A stretch of 64,000 nucleotides of DNA from Pseudomonadota bacterium (lineage in GTDB: Bacteria; Pseudomonadota; Alphaproteobacteria; Rhizobiales; Aestuariivirgaceae): assembly GCA_020161855.1 (NCBI GenBank), contig JAIUNJ010000005.1, positions 62,001 through 126,000 on the forward strand. Reading direction: 5' to 3'. Below the pieces are notes generated by a model, which saw only the letters and a list, made by a program, of their open reading frames with translations, ran no database searches and had not been told where the DNA came from. Positions 16,880-24,807 of the stretch are shown here, one piece after another. The first letter of the stretch is position 1; each line of letters begins with the position of its first letter. Position numbers and translations under genes: made by a program.

Positions 16880-18397
16880 ATGCATAAATTTCTAGAAGTC
16901 CGTGGCCTGACCAAACGCTACGGCTCCACTGTTGCCTTGCGGAATGTCGATTTCGAGGTCAGCCAGGGTGAGGCCCTTGGCCTCGTAGGCGAGAATGGCG
17001 CAGGCAAGTCGACCCTGATGAAGGTTCTTGGTGGCGTTGTTGCACCTGACGCCGGGACAATCACGATTGCCGATCGCAGCCATGACAAGCTCACCGTGCA
17101 GCAGTCGATGGCGAGCGGCATTGCTTTCGTTCACCAGGAACTGAACCTGTTCGAAAACCTGACGGCAGCGGCCAATATTTTCATCGGACGCGAAGCGACG
17201 CGTGGCGGGCCGCTGCGCCTTCTGGACGATCGCACACTTGCGGCCAGGGCGAAGCCCCTGCTGGCGCAGCTCGGCGCCGATTTTTCACCCGAGATCATGG
17301 TGGAAGACCTTTCACTGGCACAGCGCCAGATGGTCGAGATCGCCAAGGCCCTTTCGCTGGAGGCGCGGCTCGTGATCATGGACGAGCCTACCTCAAGCCT
17401 CACGCAAAGCGAAACCGAACGCCTGCTGGAGACCATCCGCAAGCTCTCCGCCTCCGGCGTTGCCACCATCTTCATCTCCCACCGCCTCGGAGAGGTGAAG
17501 CAATGCTGCAGCCGTGTTGCCGTGCTGCGCGATGGTGAAACAGTTGCCATGCTCAAGGGCAAGGATGTGACGCCCGAAAACATGATCCGGCACATGATCG
17601 GGCGGGACCTGAAGTCGGTTTATCGCGCCCCGGCACAAGCCGCTGGTGAAGATATGCTCGCCATGACCGGGTTGCGGACAGCCTACCGGCCACTGAGCGA
17701 AGTCAATCTCGCGCTGCGGGCCGGAGAAATTCTGGGCCTTGCAGGCCTTGTCGGATCAGGCCGCACAGAACTGGCACGCGTCATCGCGGGGATCGAACCG
17801 GCGCTTGGCGGCAGCATGCGTTTTGCCGGCAAGGAGCTCGTCGTCGCAGCGCCTTCCGATGCCATCGCGCGCGGCATTTATCTGGTCCCGGAGGATCGCA
17901 AGGGGGCGGGTCTCGTTCTCGATTTCCCCATCGCCCAGAACGTGACGATGCCGGATCTCAAGCGCTACGCACGCCATCTCCTCGTTGATGCAAGGCTCGA
18001 ATCGCACACGGCCAATGCCCAGAAGGAGTCTCTCGACCTGCGCTGCAGTTCAGTGGCCCAGGCCGCCGGCGAGCTCTCGGGCGGCAACCAGCAGAAGGTG
18101 GCTTTGGCCAAGTGGCTTGCGATGTCGCCCAAGGTTCTTGTCATGGACGAGCCGACACGTGGGATCGATGTTGGTGCCAAGGACGAAATCTATCGCATCA
18201 TGCGCCAGCTTGCTGACAGCGGAGTGGCGATCCTGATGATTTCTAGCGACATGGAAGAGGTTATCGGCGTGAGCGATCGCATAGCCGTGATGCATGAGGG
18301 CCGCATCGCCGGCATCCTGTCCCGCGGTGAATTCAGCGAAGAACGCATATTGGCATTGGCTGTGGGACGGCATGCCCAGCAAGAGGCAGCAGCATGA
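16880..18397 (+). CDS. sugar ABC transporter ATP-binding protein, RbsA/MglA-like
   Basis: This 505-residue protein has two fused ABC ATPase domains, standard for monosaccharide importers. Domain 1 has Walker A GENGAGKST, signature LSLAQRQMVEIAKAL and Walker B LVIMDEPTSSLT. Domain 2 has the degenerate Walker A LVGSGRTELA typical of RbsA, then the signature LSGGNQQKVALAKWL and LVMDEPTRGIDVGAK. It drives the RbsC-like permease and overlaps its gene by four bases (ATGA). Confidence 0.95.
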   Translation: MHKFLEVRGLTKRYGSTVALRNVDFEVSQGEALGLVGENGAGKSTLMKVLGGVVAPDAGTITIADRSHDKLTVQQSMASGIAFVHQELNLFENLTAAANIFIGREATRGGPLRLLDDRTLAARAKPLLAQLGADFSPEIMVEDLSLAQRQMVEIAKALSLEARLVIMDEPTSSLTQSETERLLETIRKLSASGVATIFISHRLGEVKQCCSRVAVLRDGETVAMLKGKDVTPENMIRHMIGRDLKSVYRAPAQAAGEDMLAMTGLRTAYRPLSEVNLALRAGEILGLAGLVGSGRTELARVIAGIEPALGGSMRFAGKELVVAAPSDAIARGIYLVPEDRKGAGLVLDFPIAQNVTMPDLKRYARHLLVDARLESHTANAQKESLDLRCSSVAQAAGELSGGNQQKVALAKWLAMSPKVLVMDEPTRGIDVGAKDEIYRIMRQLADSGVAILMISSDMEEVIGVSDRIAVMHEGRIAGILSRGEFSEERILALAVGRHAQQEAAA

Positions 18398-19347
18398 ACC
18401 GCAAGGACCTTGGCCTTCTCGTTCTCATCCTCGTGGTGGGAACCATCGTGGCGATCATCAACCCGCGCTTCCTGTCGCCGATCAATCTCTCAAACACGGC
18501 CAACCTGATTGGCCTCTTCGGGCTGTTTTCACTGGCGCAGGCCTTTGTGATCATTTCCGGCGGCATTGAGCTCTCATCCGGCTCAGTCATCGCCCTGCTT
18601 GGCGTGATCTTCCTCGATCTCGTGGCGGCGGCTGGTGTGCCATGGCCACTCGCTGCTCTCCTGATTGTCGCCCTGGGCGGAATCCTCGGCCTGTGCCACG
18701 GCTTTCTCATCACGCGCATGGGTTTGCAGCCTTTCGTGGTGACGCTCTGCGGCCTGCTGATCTACCGTGGCGTTGCGCGCTATTACACCGACGACGCCAC
18801 CGCCGGATTTCCCTTCGGCGCGTCCTTCCCATGGCTGGAGTGGCTGGTGGCCGGCCGGAGCTTCGGTGTTCCCCACAGCCTCGTCGCGTTCATCCTGGCC
18901 GCGGTGGCACTGGCCATCCTGCTGCACAAATCCGTCTATGGCCGCTATCTCTATGCCGTCGGCAAGAACGAAATGGCGGCACGCTACAGCGGCATCAATA
19001 CACGCCTCGTCATTGCCTCGGCCTATGTGCTCTGCGGTGCACTAACGGCGGCCGCTGCTATCTTCATTGCCATGTATACACGCTCGATATCGCCTTCCTC
19101 ACATGGCAACTTCTATGAGCTCTATGCCATTGCGGCGGCCGTGCTCGGCGGCTGCTCGCTGCGCGGCGGCGAAGGATCAATCCTGGGTGTGGTCCTCGGC
19201 ACGATCCTGCTACAGGTCCTCCAGAACCTGGTGAACTTGCTGGGCATCCCAAGCTCGCTTAACTTCGCTGTCATGGGAACCGTCATTCTCCTCGGCGTCC
19301 TCGCGGACCAGCAGGTCATGGCCTATCGGAAGCGATCGCGATTGTGA
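18394..19347 (+). CDS. sugar ABC transporter permease, RbsC-like
   Basis: This 317-residue inner-membrane protein has about eight to ten membrane helices. It matches the RbsC/AraH family: ISGGIELSSGSVIALLGV near the N-terminus, GRYLYAVGKNEMAARYSGIN in the central cytoplasmic loop, and IAAAVLGGCSLRGGEGSILGVVLG near the C-terminus. Overlaps at both ends show tight coupling with the ATPase and the aldose epimerase. Confidence 0.94.
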   Translation: MNRKDLGLLVLILVVGTIVAIINPRFLSPINLSNTANLIGLFGLFSLAQAFVIISGGIELSSGSVIALLGVIFLDLVAAAGVPWPLAALLIVALGGILGLCHGFLITRMGLQPFVVTLCGLLIYRGVARYYTDDATAGFPFGASFPWLEWLVAGRSFGVPHSLVAFILAAVALAILLHKSVYGRYLYAVGKNEMAARYSGINTRLVIASAYVLCGALTAAAAIFIAMYTRSISPSSHGNFYELYAIAAAVLGGCSLRGGEGSILGVVLGTILLQVLQNLVNLLGIPSSLNFAVMGTVILLGVLADQQVMAYRKRSRL

Positions 19348-20312
19348 AATCCGTCAACATCTCCTGCGGCCGAAGCCGCGCAACGATCCTCGATTTCGGG
19401 GCCACCGTCGAGAGCCTCTTCGTGCCGGCGGGGGGCACGTCACGCAACATTGTCCTGACACTTGCCGAGAGGGGCGATTACCAGCGGCATGGTGCATTCT
19501 TCGGCGCTATCGCCGGGCGCTGCGCCAACCGCACGCGCGATGGACAAGCGACGATCAACGGCACGCTGCACCAGCTTGCCTTGAACGAGCGCGGCGTTAC
19601 GCACCTCCACGGCGGCATGAAGGGATTTTCAAACCGCAGCTGGAAAATCGACGCCGCGGACGAAAGGCAAGCCGCACTCTCCTATCTTTCGGCGGATGGC
19701 GAAGAGGGATACCCCGGCAACCTGAAGGTTACATGCGTCTACAGATTTGAAAGCGAGTCCTGCCTGTCGATCACTCTCACGGCCGAGACCGACGCAACAA
19801 CGATCGTCAATCTCGCCACGCACAGCTATTTCAATCTCGGCACCGGTCCCGATATCCTTGGCCACCGGCTGCGTATTCCATCGGCCCGCATCACGCCCGT
19901 CGATGAGCGCCTCATTCCGACAGGCGAGTTGCGCGACGTGGCGGGAAGCGGTTTCGATTTCCGCAAGGGCCAGATCATCGGCGAGAACAGGAGGCAGACC
20001 CCTTCCGGCTTTGATGTCAATTATGCCGTCTACGACAGCCCCTTGGCAGAACTCAGGCCGCTTGCCGCCATCTCGCCCGCAGAGGACGATGTCACTTTGG
20101 AAATCTGGTCCACGGAGCCGGGCCTGCAGTTCTATGACGGACAATATCTGCCCCTGGAGACGCGCGTTGCCGACGGGCGCCATGCCCGCTTCGGCGGCTG
20201 TTGTCTTGAGCCGCAACGTTTCCCGGATGCCGTCAATCACGCGCATTTCCCATCCGTGACACTTGAACCGGGCCAGATCTACAGACAAAAAACAGAATAC
20301 CGATTCACCTGA
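19344..20312 (+). CDS. galM: aldose 1-epimerase (mutarotase)
   Basis: This 322-residue galactose-mutarotase-like enzyme interconverts alpha and beta anomers of aldoses after uptake. Conserved blocks are FFGAIAGRCANR, HLHGGMKGF, THSYFNLG (histidine acting as acid) and the C-terminal CLEPQRFPDAVNH with its glutamate. The start is GTG 19344, overlapping the permease stop TGA. Its place in the import operon supports an aldose as transported substrate. Confidence 0.9.
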   Translation: MKSVNISCGRSRATILDFGATVESLFVPAGGTSRNIVLTLAERGDYQRHGAFFGAIAGRCANRTRDGQATINGTLHQLALNERGVTHLHGGMKGFSNRSWKIDAADERQAALSYLSADGEEGYPGNLKVTCVYRFESESCLSITLTAETDATTIVNLATHSYFNLGTGPDILGHRLRIPSARITPVDERLIPTGELRDVAGSGFDFRKGQIIGENRRQTPSGFDVNYAVYDSPLAELRPLAAISPAEDDVTLEIWSTEPGLQFYDGQYLPLETRVADGRHARFGGCCLEPQRFPDAVNHAHFPSVTLEPGQIYRQKTEYRFT

Positions 20313-20395
20313 GGCCGGCTGGCAGCAGGAATCGAGAGGCAGGCGGCCATCAAAACAAGCAGATGGTCCCGGCGATGATCAATGGGAGGAATGCC

Positions 20396-21472
20396 ATGAA
20401 GAAAGTGAAGTTTGCCGTCGTGGGCGCGGGCTGGATCAGCCAGGAGGCCTTTCTGCCGAGCATTCCGCAACTCGACAATGCGGAGGTGACCGCCATTGTC
20501 ACGGGTGACGTGGCGAAAGCCCAGAAACTTGCTGACTTCTACAGCATCCCGCATGTCTTCTCCTACGATCAGTACGGCGAGATGCTGAGCCGGAAGCTGG
20601 TCGATGCCGTTTATATCGCGCTGCCCAATCATCTGCATGCGCAATACACGATCGAGGCGGCCCGGGCCGGTGTTCACGCGCTCGTCGAGAAGCCGCTGTC
20701 GAAGACCATCGCTGAGTCCGAAGCGATGATCGCCGCTGCCGAAACACATGGCGTGAAGCTCATGACAGCCTACCGGCTGCACAGCGAACCCGCCACCATC
20801 CAGTTCATGGACCTGATCTCCAGCGGTGCCATTGGCGTGCCACGCCTGTTTACGAGTCCATTCGGCTTTTCGATTGCACCGGCAAACCATCGCCTGCAGG
20901 CCATCGCCTGGGGTGGACCACTGCAGGACCTCGGCGTCTACTGCGTGAATGCGGCACGCCACGTCTTCATGGCCGAGCCCACTGAGGTAGTCGCGATGAG
21001 CGGACGGAAGCCGGACGATGCGCGCTTCTCGGAAGCCGATGAATGCGTATCCGCAACGCTGCGCTTCCCCGGCGATGCCATTGCTGTTTTCTCATCGAGC
21101 TTCGGCATGACCCCGACAGACAAGCTGCTCGTCGTGGGCAGCACGGGCCAGATTGAAATGGAGAATGCCTACAGATTTGAATTCGGCCGCAAGATCACGC
21201 TCACAACGGAATCAGGTGTGCGCGTGATTGATGTGCCGCATGTCGACAATTTTTCGGGCCAGGCGGCCTATTTTGCCGATTGCATTCTCAAGGACGTGCA
21301 GCCGGTGCCGGATGGCCATGAAGGGCTTGCCGACATGCGGGTGCTGGTGGCGATCGAGGAAGCCTCCCGCAGCGGCGTGAAACAGCTGCTGCCCAAGTCG
21401 TCACGCAAGGTGCCGCCGCTGGTGGGAACATTGCGCGAGTTCCCCACAACGACACGGCGCCTGCTGCTTTGA
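20396..21472 (+). CDS. Gfo/Idh/MocA family oxidoreductase
   Basis: This 358-residue NAD(P)-dependent sugar dehydrogenase has an N-terminal Rossmann motif (VVGAGWIS), the catalytic-lysine motif VEKPLSKT and the family AYRLH stretch, followed by the alpha/beta substrate domain. ATG 20396 has a strong ribosome site (GGGAGGAATGCC); earlier in-frame starts are weaker. It lies 83 bases after the epimerase gene and is probably the last gene of the sugar operon, oxidising the imported sugar or its lactone precursor. The exact sugar is unknown. Confidence 0.9.
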   Translation: MKKVKFAVVGAGWISQEAFLPSIPQLDNAEVTAIVTGDVAKAQKLADFYSIPHVFSYDQYGEMLSRKLVDAVYIALPNHLHAQYTIEAARAGVHALVEKPLSKTIAESEAMIAAAETHGVKLMTAYRLHSEPATIQFMDLISSGAIGVPRLFTSPFGFSIAPANHRLQAIAWGGPLQDLGVYCVNAARHVFMAEPTEVVAMSGRKPDDARFSEADECVSATLRFPGDAIAVFSSSFGMTPTDKLLVVGSTGQIEMENAYRFEFGRKITLTTESGVRVIDVPHVDNFSGQAAYFADCILKDVQPVPDGHEGLADMRVLVAIEEASRSGVKQLLPKSSRKVPPLVGTLREFPTTTRRLLL

Positions 21473-21479
21473 AGAAAGA

Positions 21480-21556
21480 TGGTACCGCCTCCCCGGCTCG
21501 AACGGGGGACCCCCAGATCCACAATCTGGTGCTCTAACCAACTGAGCTAAGGCGGC
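21480..21556 (-). tRNA. tRNA-His (anticodon GTG), CCA encoded
   Basis: The cloverleaf is complete: acceptor GCCGCCT/AGGCGGT, D arm GCTC..GAGC, anticodon stem CCAGA/TCTGG around TTGTGGA, and T arm CCCCG TTCGAGC CGGGG. The discriminator is A and a genomic CCA follows. The first pair is G1:U72 and the discriminator is A73, the alphaproteobacterial variant that does without the usual G-1. Confidence 0.96.
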
Positions 21557-21641
21557 ACATTCCGGATGAACCGTCACAATGCCTGATGCATGGCCGGGCT
21601 CCGGGCGGTTCACTAGCCTTGTGCCCCGCCAAATTCAATAT

Positions 21642-21667
21642 GAAAAGGCCCGGTCGAAACCGGGCCT
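21642..21667 (-). terminator. intrinsic terminator of the phasin gene
   Basis: Read on the minus strand, AGGCCCGGT TTCG ACCGGGCCT forms a perfect 9-bp stem with a UUCG-type tetraloop, followed by TTTTC. It lies about 50 bases after the phasin stop. Confidence 0.88.
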
Positions 21668-21713
21668 CGCATGCTTCAGGAAGGGGCGGCGACTATCCGC
21701 TCCTTGCCGCTGT

Positions 21714-22130
21714 TCAGACCGCCTTCTTGGGCTGAAACGGGGCAAAGGCCTTGGCCATGCTGTCCTGCATCGGCACCGCGGCATCGCGCACCAGCGAGAG
21801 TGTCAGCGTATTCATGTCCTTGAACTGGCGCGCCACAGCTTCCGACTGGCTCTTCAGGAAAGACTGCTGCAGAGAGAACAGGGCCTCAGGCGACTTGGCG
21901 GAAACGGCTTCGCGCCAGAAGGCAAAAGCGGCCTTGGTGTTGGCCTCGGCGTATTCCATGCCCTTGAGCTGAAGGTCGGCAAAGCGGCTCTGGTAAAACG
22001 AGGCCGACTTGTTGAGCGCTTCCACGCCTTCCTTGGTGACATCTTCGCCGCCAAAGGCTGCCTTGGCGTTCTCAATGCTCTCGGAGACAAATTCGGTTGC
22101 CAGTTCAACGGGCGTCTTGCTCTTGGCCAT
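21714..22130 (-). CDS. phasin family protein
   Basis: This 138-residue amphipathic helical protein has a phasin domain: FVSESIENAKAAFGG, then ALNKSASFYQSRFADLQLKGMEYAEANTKAAF and SFLKSQSEAVARQFKDMNTL. Phasins coat polyhydroxyalkanoate granules and control their size. The start MAKSKTPVELA at 22130 has a good ribosome site (AAGGAA). The acetoacetyl-CoA synthetase gene at 26479 fits a polyhydroxybutyrate lifestyle, though the synthase is not in the window. Confidence 0.92.
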   Translation of the reverse strand: MAKSKTPVELATEFVSESIENAKAAFGGEDVTKEGVEALNKSASFYQSRFADLQLKGMEYAEANTKAAFAFWREAVSAKSPEALFSLQQSFLKSQSEAVARQFKDMNTLTLSLVRDAAVPMQDSMAKAFAPFQPKKAV

Positions 22131-22174
22131 GATGATTCCTTTCGGTTTTCCGGGTTGCCCTAGCACGATTTATT

Positions 22175-22199
22175 GTGCGTCGCAACATTAATGACGCAC
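22175..22199. promoter_or_regulatory. inverted repeat upstream of the phasin gene
   Basis: GTGCGTC (22175-22181) and GACGCAC (22193-22199) form a perfect 7-bp inverted repeat 45 bases before the phasin start. The left arm contains TGC-GTC-GCA, the TGC-N3-GCA form reported for PhaR-type regulators of phasin genes. PhaR binding is an inference. Confidence 0.4.
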
Positions 22200-22283
22200 T
22201 GCAGCATGACCGTAAGAAGCTGCTGATATGGTTAGCAATTGGTGGACGCCTCGGTTAAAACTTGATTAGCTTGAGAAACAGGG

Positions 22284-24803
22284 TTGCTGGGCCCTGTGCA
22301 GGACCTTGCCTTGACCGCCACGCCACAACCCACTCTTGAAACGCTCCGCACAGCCGACGCGCCGGCTTGGCTATGGGATGGTGCGCGCGGACGGATCGTC
22401 TGGGCCAATGCGGCGGGCGTAAAGCTCTTCGACGGCGAGACGGTCTTTGACCTTGTGGATCGGCCGTTCGACGGGCGTGAGCCCGGGGTGCAGCGGATCA
22501 AGGAGATCGTGCAGGCGCTGAACCCCGGCGAGAGCACCGATGCCCAGCTTCTCTTTCCTTCCATGGGACTGGTGGCCGCGCTGCCCTGCCGCTGCTGGAT
22601 CCACGCACTGGCTGATGGCCGGCCCGGCGTGCTCGTTGTGCGGGAACCGGACAGGCCCAAGATCACCCGGGCACCCGCAAGCCTCGCCGACCAGTTCATG
22701 GAAGCCCTGCCCACGCCTGCCGTGGTGAGCGACGGCACGGGCGCCGTTCTGCATGGTAATGAGGCGGCCCGCAGCCTTCTCGATCTCGACAAGGCCTCTC
22801 ACCTCAAGGATATTCTGGCGGGGGAACCCGGCGTGTCACGGCTGCTTGAGCGCCTTGCCCAGAGCAGCATGACGCATGTGAACGCCCAGATCGCGAGCAA
22901 GCTGGGCCTCCGTGAAGCCAGGATCACAGCCCTGAAACCCGGTGAGGACGACAGGCTGGTGCTGCTCATCGAGGACATCACGGATCGCCGTGCGCTTGAG
23001 CGCAGCCTTGCCGCTGTGTCTACATCGGTCGAGGCCCCCGCTGAACCGCCCGCTCCGGCCCTCGCCAAGGAACAGGCCTTCGAGAAACTCGCCCTCAGCA
23101 TGAAGGAGAGCCTGAAGGACGAAGCACCGCCGGCCCGACCCGCAAGACCCAAGGCTGCCCCTGAGGCCGAAGCACCGAAACCAGCAGCCCGCCCGGAACG
23201 GGCCGCACCCCCGCCTGCCCCCTGCGTTCCCGACGCCATCAAGCTGCCGCTGGAGCAGACAGGAGAGGCGGTCATTATCGGCCGGGCATCGACGGGCCTT
23301 TACGCCACGCGCCGGGCAGCGGAACTTCTGGACCTGACGGACCCGGCGGATGTTCTATCGGACAGTGTCCTGCTCGCGAATCTCACCGCCGTGCCGGAGG
23401 TGGCAACGCGGCACCAGCTTGTCATGTCGTCAGGCAGTGCCATCGATCTCATTGTCTCGCGCAGCACGGTGCCGTGGCTGAACGGGCCCGCTGAGCAGTA
23501 TCTGCTGCGCAAACCGGTAAACGCCCCTGCTACCGTGCGCGCCGAAGCGAAGCCTGCGCAAACCTCGATTGCGCCCGCAGCCGCTGCCGAAGTGGAGCCG
23601 ATAAAGCCACAGGCCGCGGCAGAGCAGCCAAAGGCAGAGACAGTGGCCCCTGCTCCGCCGCCTTCAGTTGACGCACGCGAGGCCATCGCCACCGATGACA
23701 TGAAGGCCATCCTCGATGTGGCGAGCGACGGCATCATCACGCTGGATCGTGAAGGCCGCATCCTGAGCTTCAGTGCTGGAGCGGAAGCGATCTTCGGTCT
23801 TGCCATCACCGAAGTGATCGACAGGCCGCTGGCTGATCTCCTCGCCCAGGACAGCCGCCGCTCCTTGCGTGACTATCTTTCGGCCCTGAATGGTCCCGGC
23901 CTTGCCAGCGTGTTCAATGATGGCCGCGAGGTCACGGCGATCGTCAAGCAAGGCGGCAGCGTGCCGCTCTTCCTCACCATCGGCAAGCTGCAGTCTCCCA
24001 AATCGCGAGCCGCCTTCTGCGCCGTCGTGCGCGACATCACCACCTGGAAGCGCACGGAGCGCGAGCTGTTGCAGGCGAAGGAAGCGGCAGAGGCCGCGAG
24101 CCGCCAGAAGTCCGATTTTCTGGCCCGTATTTCGCACGAATTGCGCACTCCTCTGAATGCGATCATGGGCTTCTCGGAGGTCATGAGGCTGGAGCGTTTC
24201 GGCGAGATCAAGAACGAAAAATACCGCTCCTATGCCAACGACATTCATGCCAGCGGCTCGCATCTGCTGTCGCTGATCAATGACCTGCTCGATCTCTCGA
24301 AGGTGGAGTCAGGCAAACTCGAGCTCAATTTCACGGCCGTCAGCCTCCAGGACGTCATCGATCACGCAGTCCGCCTGTTGCAGGAAGATGCCAAGCAGGC
24401 CCGAGTCGTGGTTCGCATTTCGCTTGCCAAAGGATTGCCGCGCGTCGTGGCCGATCTCCGCGCCATGCGCCAGGTGATGATCAACCTCCTGTCCAACGCC
24501 ATCAAATATACTGATGCAGGTGGCCAGGTGATTGTCTCGGCAACGCTCAAGGAAACCGGCGATCTCCTGCTGCGCGTCAAGGACACGGGCATCGGCATGA
24601 GCGAAAGTCAGCTCAAGGATGCACTTGAGCCCTTCACGCGCGTCGACACGCCTCATCGCGAGCGGCAGGGAACAGGCCTCGGCCTGCCGCTCACCAAGGC
24701 GCTCGTTGAAGCCAATCGCGCCAGCTTCGCCCTGACCAGCGAGGCCGGCAAAGGCACACTGGCCGAAATCTGCTTTCCCGTGACGCGGGTTCTGGCAGAA
24801 TAG
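22284..24803 (+). CDS. PAS-domain sensor histidine kinase, PdhS/PleC-like
   Basis: This is a cytoplasmic kinase of about 839 residues with no membrane helix. The N-terminal third has degenerate PAS-like segments, then a proline/alanine-rich linker. A clear PAS domain lies at about 470-590 (MKAILDVASDGIITLDREGR). The HisKA H-box is ISHELRTPLNAIMGFSEVM with His618, and the HATPase has its N box at MINLLSNAIKY plus DTGIGM and GTGLGL. The H-box resembles PdhS, DivJ and PleC, which feed the DivK/CtrA cell-cycle pathway. No response regulator is adjacent. The start is uncertain: TTG 22284, GTG 22296 or TTG 22311. An iron-type permease gene follows after four bases. Confidence 0.85.
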   Translation: MLGPVQDLALTATPQPTLETLRTADAPAWLWDGARGRIVWANAAGVKLFDGETVFDLVDRPFDGREPGVQRIKEIVQALNPGESTDAQLLFPSMGLVAALPCRCWIHALADGRPGVLVVREPDRPKITRAPASLADQFMEALPTPAVVSDGTGAVLHGNEAARSLLDLDKASHLKDILAGEPGVSRLLERLAQSSMTHVNAQIASKLGLREARITALKPGEDDRLVLLIEDITDRRALERSLAAVSTSVEAPAEPPAPALAKEQAFEKLALSMKESLKDEAPPARPARPKAAPEAEAPKPAARPERAAPPPAPCVPDAIKLPLEQTGEAVIIGRASTGLYATRRAAELLDLTDPADVLSDSVLLANLTAVPEVATRHQLVMSSGSAIDLIVSRSTVPWLNGPAEQYLLRKPVNAPATVRAEAKPAQTSIAPAAAAEVEPIKPQAAAEQPKAETVAPAPPPSVDAREAIATDDMKAILDVASDGIITLDREGRILSFSAGAEAIFGLAITEVIDRPLADLLAQDSRRSLRDYLSALNGPGLASVFNDGREVTAIVKQGGSVPLFLTIGKLQSPKSRAAFCAVVRDITTWKRTERELLQAKEAAEAASRQKSDFLARISHELRTPLNAIMGFSEVMRLERFGEIKNEKYRSYANDIHASGSHLLSLINDLLDLSKVESGKLELNFTAVSLQDVIDHAVRLLQEDAKQARVVVRISLAKGLPRVVADLRAMRQVMINLLSNAIKYTDAGGQVIVSATLKETGDLLLRVKDTGIGMSESQLKDALEPFTRVDTPHRERQGTGLGLPLTKALVEANRASFALTSEAGKGTLAEICFPVTRVLAE

Positions 24804-24807
24804 TTTG

